Source: Basilea psittacipulmonis DSM 24701 (GTDB lineage Bacteria; Pseudomonadota; Gammaproteobacteria; Burkholderiales; Burkholderiaceae_B). From it: DNA of 64,000 nucleotides. The number at the start of each line of letters is the position of its first letter. The stretch's first letter is position 1. A program made the translations under genes and the position numbers. The notes beneath the pieces were generated by a model, which did not search any database, was not told the origin of the DNA, and was given only the letters and a program-made list of their open reading frames with translations. Where the stretch lies: NCBI RefSeq assembly GCF_000743945.1, contig NZ_CP009238.1, positions 1,550,001 to 1,614,000 on the forward strand, given 5' to 3'. This document shows, in pieces, positions 1 through 8,485 of this stretch.

Positions 1-448
1 CCATTTGTTCTGGGGTACCTTCAAACAATCGTCCACAGCCCGCAGAAAACAATGTATCACCACAAAACAGATAAGGTGCGTCATTATGACATTCCACAAA
101 ATAAGCAATATGCCCTAATGTATGTCCTGGAACGTCCATTATTTTAATGACAACATTATCCATACTTAACACATCACCCTCTTTTAAAGGATGCGTCACA
201 TATTCTTGAGCTTCAATACTAGGGCCGTAAACTGGCACCGAATACTCATCTAACAAAGCTTTTACGCCACCAACATGATCCTCATGATGATGGGTAATCA
301 AAATACCTTTTAATTCCAGCTGATTTTTCTTTAAGAAATCAATCACTGGCTTAGCTTGTCCAGGGTCCACCACATATACATAACAGTTATTGTGTAGAAT
401 CCAGATATAATTATCTTTTAGGGCATTTAAATACACCACACTTAACAT
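1..448 (-). CDS. gloB: hydroxyacylglutathione hydrolase (glyoxalase II), C-terminus cut by window edge
   Basis: Zinc-dependent metallo-beta-lactamase-fold hydrolase that releases D-lactate and glutathione from S-lactoylglutathione in cytosolic methylglyoxal detoxification. The visible 149 residues start MLSVVYLNALKDNYIWIL, the usual N-terminus of the family. They contain the metal-binding THHHEDHVGG motif, a PGHT segment with a further metal-ligand His, and FCGDTLFSAGCGRLFEG. The C-terminal third lies beyond position 1. The start codon is only 12 bp from the divergent methyltransferase start, so the two promoters must overlap the opposite coding regions. The same divergent pair occurs in Bordetella-type genomes (recalled, not searched). 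Confidence 0.93.
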   Translation of the reverse strand, partial: MLSVVYLNALKDNYIWILHNNCYVYVVDPGQAKPVIDFLKKNQLELKGILITHHHEDHVGGVKALLDEYSVPVYGPSIEAQEYVTHPLKEGDVLSMDNVVIKIMDVPGHTLGHIAYFVECHNDAPYLFCGDTLFSAGCGRLFEGTPEQM

Positions 449-460
449 TCTATTTTCCTA

Positions 461-1072
461 ATGATGAAACAATGGGCAAACAGCCACTTTGGCCAATATA
501 TATTAAGTATTGAACAAAAAAAAATTCTTGAGTTTATCTCTAACAAGCACCATATAAAAGCCATTCAATTTGGGATGAACGGCTTAAACTTTTTGGAAAA
601 TGACTTGATAGACACTACTGTAATTGTATCAGAGGAAACCGATGCTTGTTCAAAAAACAGGCTTTTTATGCCCAGCTTCACTCATTTACCCCTCGAAGAT
701 AACAGCGTTGACTTGGTATTATTACCCCACACCCTTAATTTTTACCCACAAGCTCAAAAAATATTACACGAAGCGATACGAATTCTTAAAAAACAAGGTA
801 CCCTCATCCTAACCGCCTTTAATCCCGATAGCCTAGCTTTGAGCAAACGATTTTATCGCCACCATCCCATCGAATCGTTCATTCACATACGCGATCTTTA
901 TCACACTAGCTATTCATCTGGCATTTCATGGCAATTTGGAGATTTTCTTTCCTATATTCCATATACTCAAAACCCCTATTGGATAAAAAAATTAAATTTT
1001 TTAGAAAAAGCTGGAAATCGCTGGTGGCCCACACAAAGCAATATCTTTATTCTTTGTGGAAAAAAAGAATAA
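461..1072 (+). CDS. class I SAM-dependent methyltransferase family protein
   Basis: A 203-residue protein with the layout of small class I methyltransferases. A degraded motif I region (AIQFGMNGLNFLE) is followed by LPLEDNSVDLVLLPHTLNF near residues 77-95 (motif II/III-like) and RILKKQGTLILTAFNP near residues 127-142. The glycine-rich SAM loop is weak, so catalytic activity is not certain. ATG codons at 461 and 464 are both possible. It is divergent from gloB and followed 37 bp later by rnhA. The substrate cannot be told from the sequence. Proteins of this type between gloB and rnhA are usually left as hypothetical methyltransferases. Confidence 0.75.
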   Translation: MMKQWANSHFGQYILSIEQKKILEFISNKHHIKAIQFGMNGLNFLENDLIDTTVIVSEETDACSKNRLFMPSFTHLPLEDNSVDLVLLPHTLNFYPQAQKILHEAIRILKKQGTLILTAFNPDSLALSKRFYRHHPIESFIHIRDLYHTSYSSGISWQFGDFLSYIPYTQNPYWIKKLNFLEKAGNRWWPTQSNIFILCGKKE

Positions 1073-1109
1073 AATATACCTCTTAACCAACTTATGAATC
1101 ACCCATAAT

Positions 1110-1556
1110 ATGACAACAGTAGAAATGTGGACAGATGGTGCTTGCAAAGGAAATCCCGGCCCTGGCGGTTGGGGTGTTTTGCTTAAAAGTGGCACGCACT
1201 GCAAGGAACTTTGCGGTGGTGAATCAAACACCACTAACAATCGAATGGAATTACAAGCCGTTATTGAAGGACTAAACGCTTTAAAACGTCCTTGTTCAGT
1301 CACCATTTACACCGATTCACAATACGTCAAAAATGGCATTACGTCTTGGCTACAAAACTGGAAAAACAACAATTGGAAAACCAGTACCAAAAAAGCCGTT
1401 AAAAACCAGGATCTATGGGAAGCATTAGACCAATCCTGCCAACGACATAAGATTCAATGGGTATGGGTAAAAGGACACGCCGATAACGAGGGTAATATCA
1501 TTGCCGATAGATTAGCTAATGAGGGAACGCCCTCTTTGGAAACCGCTCCCTCTTAA
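1110..1556 (+). CDS. rnhA: ribonuclease HI
   Basis: Cytosolic endonuclease that cuts the RNA strand of RNA-DNA hybrids, for example in R-loops and Okazaki primers. The 148-residue length is typical of bacterial RNase HI. The catalytic carboxylates are visible: D9 in [15 protein letters not shown]47 in [10 protein letters not shown]69 in YTDSQYV and D133 in IIADRLAN, with the assisting histidine in [11 protein letters not shown]. It follows the methyltransferase on the same strand. No strong Shine-Dalgarno sequence precedes the ATG. Confidence 0.97.
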   Translation: MTTVEMWTDGACKGNPGPGGWGVLLKSGTHCKELCGGESNTTNNRMELQAVIEGLNALKRPCSVTIYTDSQYVKNGITSWLQNWKNNNWKTSTKKAVKNQDLWEALDQSCQRHKIQWVWVKGHADNEGNIIADRLANEGTPSLETAPS

Positions 1557-1628
1557 TCAATCTTTACACATTTTTTTGCGAAATATTAATCAGCTTATAG
1601 TAAAATAACGGATTATTTTTTTTGCGTC

Positions 1629-2354
1629 ATGATGAACAGGCGACCTATTATTGGCATCACCATGTATGCCCCTAACCAAGAGACTAAGATTGGTTTTACG
1701 ACCAGTGAAGCTTACATTGAAGCTGTGCACCGCAGTGGAGGTATCTCCATGCTTATGCCTCCTATTTGTGAAAGTTATGTCCCTGATTGGTTAGATATTG
1801 TAGATGGTGTCATTATGACAGGGGGCGGTGATATTAATCCTTGTCTTTATGAACAAAATACCTCTTCGCCTTGCTATTCATATGGCATTAATGATTGTCG
1901 AGATAAAGTAGAATTCCGACTTGCTAAAGAAATCTTGAAACAAAATAAACCTTGTTTGTGCATTTGTCGTGGCATGCAGGTTATGAATGTGGTGTGTGGT
2001 GGCACCTTATATCAAGATGTCAGCCGTGAATATAAAAATGTGTTAAATCATTTAGATACCCAAACCAACTCTAACACCTATCACAAAGTAAGTCTTGACC
2101 CTAACTCTCAAATCATGAAAATTATGGGGCCCAATCCCACAACTGTGTCTTATCATCATCAAGCAGTTAAAAATTTAGGCAAAGGGTTAAAAGCCGTTGC
2201 ATGGGCAGATGATGGACTTATCGAAGCAATCGAACATAGTGAGCACCCTAATTTAATTGCGGTACAGTGGCATCCCGAACGATCTGCCGCCACGGATCCT
2301 CAACAACAAAAACTATTTGATTATTTAATCTCACTTTGTCAGCATCAAGCATAA
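1629..2354 (+). CDS. class I glutamine amidotransferase, peptidase C26 (gamma-glutamyl-GABA hydrolase-like)
   Basis: A 241-residue stand-alone GATase1/peptidase C26 protein. The nucleophile is C113 in the elbow CICRGMQVMN, and the other triad residues are H215 and E217 in QWHPERS. The N-terminal IIGITMYAP and the GGGDINPCLY loop are typical of PuuD-like enzymes, which release GABA from gamma-glutamyl-GABA in putrescine breakdown. No other putrescine genes are nearby, so the substrate is an inference and a general gamma-glutamyl hydrolase is equally possible. A shared terminator lies between this gene and the convergent fur gene. Confidence 0.85.
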   Translation: MMNRRPIIGITMYAPNQETKIGFTTSEAYIEAVHRSGGISMLMPPICESYVPDWLDIVDGVIMTGGGDINPCLYEQNTSSPCYSYGINDCRDKVEFRLAKEILKQNKPCLCICRGMQVMNVVCGGTLYQDVSREYKNVLNHLDTQTNSNTYHKVSLDPNSQIMKIMGPNPTTVSYHHQAVKNLGKGLKAVAWADDGLIEAIEHSEHPNLIAVQWHPERSAATDPQQQKLFDYLISLCQHQA

Positions 2355-2355
2355 A

Positions 2356-2387
2356 AAAAGTCGAGTGCTTTTAAACACACGACTTTT
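2356..2387. terminator. bidirectional intrinsic terminator between the C26 amidotransferase gene and fur
   Basis: An 11 bp stem with one mismatch (AAAGTCGAGTG pairing with CACACGACTTT) around an 8-base loop, with A residues before and T residues after. It can therefore end transcripts from both converging genes. Confidence 0.7.
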
Positions 2388-2410
2388 ATCATTATCCAAG
2401 TCTAATTCGT

Positions 2411-2845
2411 TTATTTAGAACCTTGACACTTGGGACAAATACCGTACAACACTAAGTCATGATCCGCTAACTTAAAGCCCTTTTCTTCAGCGATTCGGCG
2501 TTGGATATCTTCAATACCTGGATCATTAAATTCAACCACCACACCACAACTTGAGCAAACCATATGATCATGATGATCACCGCTATTTAGCTCATACACG
2601 GATTTACCATTATCAAACTGACTACGAGATAAGATACCAGCTGTCTCAAACTGAGCCAATACACGATACACGGTTGCCAAGCCAATCTCAGAGTTTTCGC
2701 CTACCAACATACGATAAACATCTTCTGCACTTAAATGACGTTGGTTTGTTTTGCGAAAAATATCAAGAATTTTAAGGCGAGGAAACGTCGCTTTCAGGCC
2801 CACACTTCTTAAATCGACTTCTTCTGGTAACGCGTTATCAGACAT
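2411..2845 (-). CDS. fur: ferric uptake regulator
   Basis: Iron-responsive repressor; with Fe(II) bound, the dimer covers promoters of iron-uptake genes. The start [12 protein letters not shown] gives 144 residues. An upstream in-frame start at 2893 would add 16 residues not seen in family members and was not used. The winged-helix region carries [12 protein letters not shown]. The hinge metal site is GDHHDHMVC, and the structural zinc cysteines sit in CSSC and CPKC. It is divergent from bamE, in the fur / bamE-dapB arrangement common in betaproteobacteria. The siderophore-type monooxygenase at 35474 is a possible target. Confidence 0.97.
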   Translation of the reverse strand: MSDNALPEEVDLRSVGLKATFPRLKILDIFRKTNQRHLSAEDVYRMLVGENSEIGLATVYRVLAQFETAGILSRSQFDNGKSVYELNSGDHHDHMVCSSCGVVVEFNDPGIEDIQRRIAEEKGFKLADHDLVLYGICPKCQGSK

Positions 2846-2995
2846 CAGTTTTATCCCATAATATAAAATCCCGCTCATTTTAACACAAAGCACAAGAGAT
2901 ATGTTTAAATGTATCTTTTGAAATTCATGACCGATTCCGTTTAACAGATAGGTTACAATCTCTCATACGATAACAAAAGATTATTTGGACAAAAT

Positions 2996-3373
2996 ATGAA
3001 GATGAAACGCACACTCTTATTATCTTTAAGTGCTCTATTACTCAGTGCTTGTTCCAGCCAAAGTGGCAACTGGGGTTTTCCTTACATTCCCAGCATTCAA
3101 CAAGGTAATTGGATTACTGAAAATCAGTTAAATCAGTTACGCAAAGGTATGACTAAAGAACAAGTCGAATACCTAATGGGTTCGCCTTTGGTGGTGGATG
3201 TTTTTAATGCCAACAACTGGAGTTACTCATACTATTACAAACGTCCGTTCCATCAACCCATCATCAGAAATCTAACGATTAAGTTCCAAAACAATCGCGT
3301 TATCCAGTGGGAAAGCGACAAGTTACCTGACTTTCAGCCTTACCCAAATGGTGCAGGCATTGAGGTGAAATAA
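2996..3373 (+). CDS. bamE: outer membrane protein assembly factor BamE (SmpA/OmlA lipoprotein)
   Basis: Lipoprotein subunit of the BAM complex that inserts beta-barrel proteins into the outer membrane. A short signal peptide ends in a lipobox (LLSAC) with the lipidated cysteine at residue 19. The mature part has the SmpA/OmlA fold, with LRKGMTKEQVEYLMGSP followed by the strand containing WSYSYYYKRP. The stop codon overlaps the dapB start (TAATG), indicating co-translation. The gene is read away from fur. Confidence 0.94.
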   Translation: MKMKRTLLLSLSALLLSACSSQSGNWGFPYIPSIQQGNWITENQLNQLRKGMTKEQVEYLMGSPLVVDVFNANNWSYSYYYKRPFHQPIIRNLTIKFQNNRVIQWESDKLPDFQPYPNGAGIEVK

Positions 3374-4179
3374 TGCGTATTGCCATTTCAGGATCAAGTG
3401 GTCGTATGGGCAAAATGTTAATCAAAGCGGTTAACGAACATCCCGATTTAACACTTACCGTTGCATTAGACTCTCCTCAATCGCCCTTAATGGGTCAAGA
3501 TGCGGGTGCATTATTAGGCATCGAAACTGGCGTACAGATTAGCCATGACCCAAGCTTGCTAAAAAACGCTGATTGTCTCATTGATTTCACTCGCCCCGAA
3601 GCGACACTGAACTATTTAGAACATTGTCTTAAATACCAAACCAAGATGGTTATTGGCACGACAGGATTAACTTCTGAACAACGCCAAACACTAGAAAAGG
3701 CCAGCCACCAACTAGCCATCGTGTTTTCGCCAAACATGAGCATTGGTGTCAACAGCACTTTTTTACTTCTTGAAAAAGCCGCTCAGTTGCTGAATGACGA
3801 ATACGATATAGAAATTTTTGAAGCCCATCACAAACATAAAGTCGATGCACCATCAGGCACGGCTTTAGAAATGGGCAAAGTCGTCGCTCAAGCTAGAGGG
3901 GTCGATCTGAACGAGGTAGCGGATTGGGCCAGACATGGACATACAGGCCCTCGAGAAAAAGGACATATCGGTTTTTCTGTTGTGCGTGGCGGTGATATTG
4001 TAGGCGATCATCGTGTTATGTTCTGTGGACCTGGCGAAATCATCGAGATTGCCCATCGTTCTAATAGCCGTGATGCTTATGCTAGTGGTAGTTTACTTGC
4101 CGCGTGTTTCCTTAAATCCCAATCATCAGGTTTATTCAATATGCTTGATGTTATTAAGGCTCATACGTCCAAACACTAA
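3373..4179 (+). CDS. dapB: 4-hydroxy-tetrahydrodipicolinate reductase
   Basis: NAD(P)H-dependent reductase of the diaminopimelate/lysine pathway, acting on the DapA product. The N-terminal Rossmann motif is ISGSSGRMGKML. The substrate and catalytic loop EAHHKHKVDAPSGTAL (near residues 151-166) holds the catalytic histidine and lysine. Length of 268 residues is normal. It overlaps bamE by one base and is followed by a strong hairpin terminator, which closes a two-gene operon. Confidence 0.97.
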   Translation: MRIAISGSSGRMGKMLIKAVNEHPDLTLTVALDSPQSPLMGQDAGALLGIETGVQISHDPSLLKNADCLIDFTRPEATLNYLEHCLKYQTKMVIGTTGLTSEQRQTLEKASHQLAIVFSPNMSIGVNSTFLLLEKAAQLLNDEYDIEIFEAHHKHKVDAPSGTALEMGKVVAQARGVDLNEVADWARHGHTGPREKGHIGFSVVRGGDIVGDHRVMFCGPGEIIEIAHRSNSRDAYASGSLLAACFLKSQSSGLFNMLDVIKAHTSKH

Positions 4180-4190
4180 AAAGTGATTGA

Positions 4191-4230
4191 GAATAGTCTT
4201 CTTTGTACCTCATGAAGACTATTCTATTTT
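4191..4230 (+). terminator. intrinsic terminator of bamE-dapB
   Basis: A perfect 11 bp stem (GAATAGTCTTC / GAAGACTATTC) with a 12-base loop, followed by TATTTT. Confidence 0.8.
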
Positions 4231-4372
4231 CTTGCGTTTAATGCGACTTTTGCCTCACTATCCTTTATCCACCAACACTACCGTCATGCCACTTCTAATC
4301 GTGAAAAACCGTCTAATCATCCCCTATTCACGAATATAGCGAAAGGTTAATTTAACACGACTAGATAACGAT

Positions 4373-5359
4373 TTACTCATACCAGAAGCTTGGTTCCACT
4401 TCTATTGTGAGTCCAAATTTTTCTGCCACGCTATGTTGAATCATTTCCGCCAATTTTTTGACATCAGAAAAACAAGCCCCACCCTTATTAATCAATACCA
4501 AAGCCTGTTTATCATGCACGCCTACACGCCCATTGGAAAAGCCTTTCCATCCTGCTTGTTCAATCAACCATGCGGTAGGCAAACGATATGAGCCATCTTC
4601 TTGTATAAACACAGGAACATGCTGATATGTTTCAAGTAAGGCCTGATACGTTTTTGGCTGAATCGTACAGTTTTTAAAGAACGACCCTACATTTCCTACT
4701 TTTTGAGGATCAGGTAATTTTTCCCGACGAATGCGACAAACCGCCTCAAAAATCGCTTTGGGGTGTGCGGATAAACCCACCGCCTCTTTTAAAACAGGGT
4801 ACGATAAATTAGGTTCATCCTGCTTAGGAAGTTTAAACACAACGCTGGTAATACACCACCAAGGCTCTTCTTTAAATAAAGAATGGCGATAGGAAAAGCG
4901 ACAATCTTGGGCAGATAATTCATAAAATTGTTGAGTTTTTCGATTCCACGCTTTGACTTTATATACAAATCTAGCCAACTCTGAGCCATATGCACCAATA
5001 TTTTGAACGGGTGCCGCACCAACGGTTCCAGGAATCAAAGCTAAGTTTTCCAAACCAAAACAAGCCTGTTCCATGGTCAACGAGACAAAATCATGCCACC
5101 CAACCCCTGCACCCACCTCGAAGTAATAGTACTGTCCATCATCGGGTAATCTATCTATTCCCATTATTCGCATACGATATACTGGCGTTTGAATAACATC
5201 ATTTAAAATAACATTACTACCCCCACCTAAAATATAGATATTTTCAGCAGGATAAGCAGGCAATTCACGAACCGCCTCAATCGTCTTTATTTCATGATAA
5301 TTCAATGCCTTAGCATGAATACCAAAAGTGTTGGCGTGGTACAAATCAAACATTTTCAT
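4373..5359 (-). CDS. murB: UDP-N-acetylenolpyruvoylglucosamine reductase
   Basis: FAD- and NADPH-dependent cytosolic enzyme that makes UDP-MurNAc for peptidoglycan. The start MKMFDLYHANTFGI at 5359 matches the short leader before NTFG in the E. coli-type enzyme; an ATG at 5386 would add nine unrelated residues. The FAD-binding segment is YILGGGSNVI, the catalytic serine region is GNVGSFFKNC, and the C-terminal glutamate lies in IEVEPSFW. Spacing between domains fits class I MurB. It stands alone, convergent with dapB and divergent from the tRNA genes. Confidence 0.94.
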   Translation of the reverse strand: MKMFDLYHANTFGIHAKALNYHEIKTIEAVRELPAYPAENIYILGGGSNVILNDVIQTPVYRMRIMGIDRLPDDGQYYYFEVGAGVGWHDFVSLTMEQACFGLENLALIPGTVGAAPVQNIGAYGSELARFVYKVKAWNRKTQQFYELSAQDCRFSYRHSLFKEEPWWCITSVVFKLPKQDEPNLSYPVLKEAVGLSAHPKAIFEAVCRIRREKLPDPQKVGNVGSFFKNCTIQPKTYQALLETYQHVPVFIQEDGSYRLPTAWLIEQAGWKGFSNGRVGVHDKQALVLINKGGACFSDVKKLAEMIQHSVAEKFGLTIEVEPSFWYE

Positions 5360-5379
5360 CGAAAAACAAGTGCAAAGTA

Positions 5380-5408
5380 TTGACATTATAAACCAAGTCG
5401 GTTTATAT
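5380..5408 (+). promoter_or_regulatory. sigma-70 promoter of the tRNA-Gly pair
   Basis: A consensus -35 TTGACA (5380-5385), a 17 bp spacer, and TTATAT at 5403-5408, ending 16 bp before the first tRNA base. It lies just upstream of murB, which is read the other way. Confidence 0.7.
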
Positions 5409-5424
5409 TTATGGTTTATGTTTT

Positions 5425-5500
5425 GCGGGAATAGCTCAGTTGGTAGAGCGCAACCTTGCCAAGGTTGAGGTCGCGAGTTCGAGACTCGTTTCCCGCTCCA
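5425..5500 (+). tRNA. tRNA-Gly (GCC), copy 1
   Basis: A 76-nt cloverleaf with encoded CCA. The acceptor GCGGGAA pairs with TTCCCGC. The D arm is GCTCAGTTGGTAGAGC. The anticodon loop is CTTGCCAAG with anticodon GCC, and the T arm is TCGCGAGTTCGAGACTCG. Confidence 0.97.
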
Positions 5501-5508
5501 GAATTCTT

Positions 5509-5584
5509 GCGGGAATAGCTCAGTTGGTAGAGCGCAACCTTGCCAAGGTTGAGGTCGCGAGTTCGAGACTCGTTTCCCGCTCCA
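5509..5584 (+). tRNA. tRNA-Gly (GCC), copy 2
   Basis: Identical in all 76 bases to the copy at 5425-5500 and separated from it by only 8 nt, so both are probably cut from one precursor made from the promoter at 5380. Confidence 0.97.
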
Positions 5585-5592
5585 GTTTACTA

Positions 5593-5620
5593 AACCTTCT
5601 CATGTAGAAGGTTTTTTTAT
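5593..5620 (+). terminator. terminator of the tRNA-Gly pair
   Basis: An 8 bp perfect stem (AACCTTCT / AGAAGGTT) with a 5-base loop, followed by a run of T residues. Confidence 0.85.
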
Positions 5621-5760
5621 TTTTCACACTTATTTCTTTTAATCTCATCCATCCCGTTTTTTAGCCCATTGTGACGGCTCCTCATCGACAGCCATCATCC
5701 CAAAAGACACCTTACTCATCATCGCATGCTTAAAAAAACTATCGCACCTCTTACACCCTA

Positions 5761-6366
5761 TTAATAACAACATGAACAATAGCCCGTCATACCATAAGAT
5801 CCCTCTCCCTCAACTTCTCCGTCATCTGGAACATCTTCCATCACAAAAGCCCCCGATCCAATCGAAGCATAATTTCCCACTTTACGTTTTGCCATGACTA
5901 ATGAACCCTTGCCCATCCAACACATATCACCCACCGTCACCTGTTGAGCCAGTCCAGAATGTGCTCCGAGATACACGCCATTACCCACTACACAATCTTG
6001 TTCTATCACTACCGATGCATTCACCACACTACACACGCCGATTTGACAACGTTCTTGGATTTGCACACTGATACCAATCACGCATGCTTCGCCTATTTTT
6101 GCATCTTGGGCAATATAGCTAGTTGGATGGATAAGTGGGTGCAATGGTGCATTTAACGCTTTTAGTTCTCGATAAAAACTCAAGTTTAATCTCGCATCTT
6201 GACTACCCAAGACGACCTGATCGTATTGTGATAATTTGATAATCAAATCAGCCAAGCCATTTTCTGGATAAGTATCGATTTGAGCATAGCCATTCAAACG
6301 AGCAATCTGCTCCAACTCATTGACGAATGCACTATCTCCAACAATGGCACAACGTTCTTTTTTCAT
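5761..6366 (-). CDS. NeuD/PglD-like left-handed beta-helix acyltransferase, possibly inactive
   Basis: About 201 residues. The N-terminal PglD-type sugar-binding domain (residues 1-80) starts KERCAIVGDSAFVNELEQIA and is followed by hexapeptide repeats (IGEACVIG, IGVCSVVN, VGNGVYLG, VGNYASIG). Such proteins O- or N-acetylate sialic acids or amino-sugar precursors; the position divergent from neuC suggests sialic acid. Two oddities. Where family members usually have the catalytic His in a V-D-H-D-C motif, this protein reads IEQDC. The C-terminus ends in an unusual YCSCCY. The ATG at 6366 follows an AAGG element; an upstream TTG is less likely. Function is inferred. Confidence 0.72.
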   Translation of the reverse strand: MKKERCAIVGDSAFVNELEQIARLNGYAQIDTYPENGLADLIIKLSQYDQVVLGSQDARLNLSFYRELKALNAPLHPLIHPTSYIAQDAKIGEACVIGISVQIQERCQIGVCSVVNASVVIEQDCVVGNGVYLGAHSGLAQQVTVGDMCWMGKGSLVMAKRKVGNYASIGSGAFVMEDVPDDGEVEGEGSYGMTGYCSCCY

Positions 6367-6641
6367 CAGCAACCTTTACAACTTTCTTAGAAATTTTGAC
6401 AGTTTATTGTATCAGCAATACCGCATTAAAAAACATCAAGTACTAACAAGGTTTTCCAAGAGTGTTTAAATCAAAGTCTCTTTTCATGAGTATCAAAATT
6501 TCATGCTCCCCGATCGATTGTGATTGCCTTTTGATCCCCTATACTTTTTGACAACAAAAAGCCCTATTTTCATATCTGAAACGGTATTTGCTTATTAAAA
6601 ATAAGATAAAATAATTCAGTTAATCATCGCTCGTTGAATGA

Positions 6642-7754
6642 ATGAAAAAAATTTTATGTATTACGGGTACCAGAGCTGACTTTGGCAAACTCAAACCACT
6701 TTTATCTTTTCTTGAGAGTCATTTTGAATTACACGTTGTTGTGACAGGTATGCACATGCTGTCACGCTATGGTAGCACTTTTCTCGAAGTCCAGAGAGAA
6801 CGTTACAAAAACATCTACCTTATTCCTAACCAAACTGACTCGGAACCGATGTCTAGCGTGATAGCCAACACGATAAACATTCTCAACCGTCAAATTGATT
6901 TTATCAAACCAGATATGATCATCATTCACGGCGATCGCGTAGAAGCCTTAGCAGGAGCCATCGCTGGTTCACTGAATAATACGCTTGTTTGCCATATTGA
7001 AGGGGGCGAATTATCAGGCACTATCGATGATTCCATCAGACATGCCATTAGCAAATTGTCTCAGATACACATGGTGTGCAACGAAAAAGCCAAAGAACGT
7101 TTAATAAAAATGGGCGAAAATCCTCAGGCTATTTTCACTATTGGATCTCCCGATATTGACATCATGTTAAACACGCATCTTCCCAGTATCGAGGAAACCA
7201 AAAAACATTACGATATTACGTTTAACGATTACGCCATATCGTTATTTCATCCCGTCACAACTGAATACGAAGATCTAGCCAAATATGCAAAACAGTATTT
7301 TGCAGCATTAGCACAAAGTGGTAAAAACTATATTGTGGTGTATCCCAACAATGATCTGGGTAGTGATTTTATTATTTCCGAAATCAAATCTTTGTCCACA
7401 CCAAACTTTAAATGCTTCCCATCTATTCGTTTTGAATATTTTTTAACCTTGCTGAAACACGCAAATTTCATCATTGGCAACTCTAGTGCAGGCGTGAGAG
7501 AAGCACCTATTTATCGCGTGCCAGCCATCAATGTAGGAACCCGACAAAATAAGCGTTCACATATGACTGGCATTAAAAACTGCGGTTATAACACCCAAGA
7601 AATCATAGATGCGATTCAAACTATTCACGATCTATCTCTTCCCTCTTACACCCATTTTGAATTTGGTACAGGAGATAGTGCGAGCCTATTTAAACAATAC
7701 ATCGAATCACCCGAACTTTGGAGTATTCCTATCCAAAAAACTTTTTATCAATAA
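6642..7754 (+). CDS. neuC: UDP-N-acetylglucosamine 2-epimerase (hydrolysing)
   Basis: First step of bacterial sialic acid synthesis: UDP-GlcNAc is converted to ManNAc plus UDP. The 370-residue GT-B-fold protein begins KKILCITGTRADFGKLKPLL and contains IHGDRVEALAGA, CHIEGGELSGTIDDSIRH (catalytic and substrate residues of NeuC enzymes) and GNSSAGVREAP. The wording is closer to meningococcal SiaA (as remembered) than to E. coli NeuC. It starts a neuC-neuA-neuB operon with gaps of 6 and 20 bp. A 275 bp region with the likely promoter separates it from the divergent NeuD-like gene. Confidence 0.92.
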   Translation: MKKILCITGTRADFGKLKPLLSFLESHFELHVVVTGMHMLSRYGSTFLEVQRERYKNIYLIPNQTDSEPMSSVIANTINILNRQIDFIKPDMIIIHGDRVEALAGAIAGSLNNTLVCHIEGGELSGTIDDSIRHAISKLSQIHMVCNEKAKERLIKMGENPQAIFTIGSPDIDIMLNTHLPSIEETKKHYDITFNDYAISLFHPVTTEYEDLAKYAKQYFAALAQSGKNYIVVYPNNDLGSDFIISEIKSLSTPNFKCFPSIRFEYFLTLLKHANFIIGNSSAGVREAPIYRVPAINVGTRQNKRSHMTGIKNCGYNTQEIIDAIQTIHDLSLPSYTHFEFGTGDSASLFKQYIESPELWSIPIQKTFYQ

Positions 7755-7760
7755 ATCATT

Positions 7761-8465
7761 ATGACTCAAAAAATTGCCATTATTCTCGCTCGTTCAGGTT
7801 CTAAAGGGATTCCCAAGAAGAACCTAACCAAAATCAAAGAACACAGCTTATTAGGATATGCCATCTTATCAGCTTTGGGAAGTGAAGTATTTGATCGTGT
7901 TATTGTCTCGACTGATGGACAAGAAATCGCTCAAGAAGCCCAAAAATACGGTGCTGAAGTCATTATGCGTCCTGTTGATCTAGCCAGTGATAACGCTAGT
8001 TCTATCAGCGGAGTGGTACATGCCTTAGATAATCTAAATATCGAAAAAGGTACCGTGTGTTTATTACAAGCGACCAGTCCGCTAAGAACAGCTAAACACA
8101 TCCAAGAGGCCTATAAAATGTGGTCTATTCAGAATCAAGGTTGCGTGGTATCTGCTTGTGAAAGCGAACACCATCCTTATAAATTCCTTATTGAAACCAA
8201 TAACGAATATTTACCGATTCATGACTTGAGGGATTTAGAAAGTCCACGTCAAAAACTATCTAAGGCCTATCGACCCAATGGGGCCATATACTTTAATCGT
8301 ATTGAAGAAATCATGGAAAAACAACGCTTCTTTATTTCTCCGATTAACTTATACATCATGAGTGAAGAAGATTCTGTCGATATTGACACCATGAATGACA
8401 TCCAACGAGCTGAACAGATTTTGGAAAAAAGAATGAGTCATCAAGACTCCAGCGTATCTGTCTAA
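7761..8465 (+). CDS. neuA: CMP-N-acetylneuraminic acid synthetase
   Basis: Activates sialic acid with CTP to give CMP-Neu5Ac, the donor used by sialyltransferases. The 234-residue nucleotidyltransferase has the CTP-binding N-terminus IILARSGSKGIPKKNL, the LLQATSPLRTAKHI motif, the RPNGAIYFNR segment and the metal-binding end DSVDIDT. There is no C-terminal esterase domain such as E. coli NeuA has, so this is the short meningococcal form. It sits between neuC and neuB. Confidence 0.92.
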   Translation: MTQKIAIILARSGSKGIPKKNLTKIKEHSLLGYAILSALGSEVFDRVIVSTDGQEIAQEAQKYGAEVIMRPVDLASDNASSISGVVHALDNLNIEKGTVCLLQATSPLRTAKHIQEAYKMWSIQNQGCVVSACESEHHPYKFLIETNNEYLPIHDLRDLESPRQKLSKAYRPNGAIYFNRIEEIMEKQRFFISPINLYIMSEEDSVDIDTMNDIQRAEQILEKRMSHQDSSVSV

Positions 8466-8485
8466 TATTTTTATAAGGATCTATC

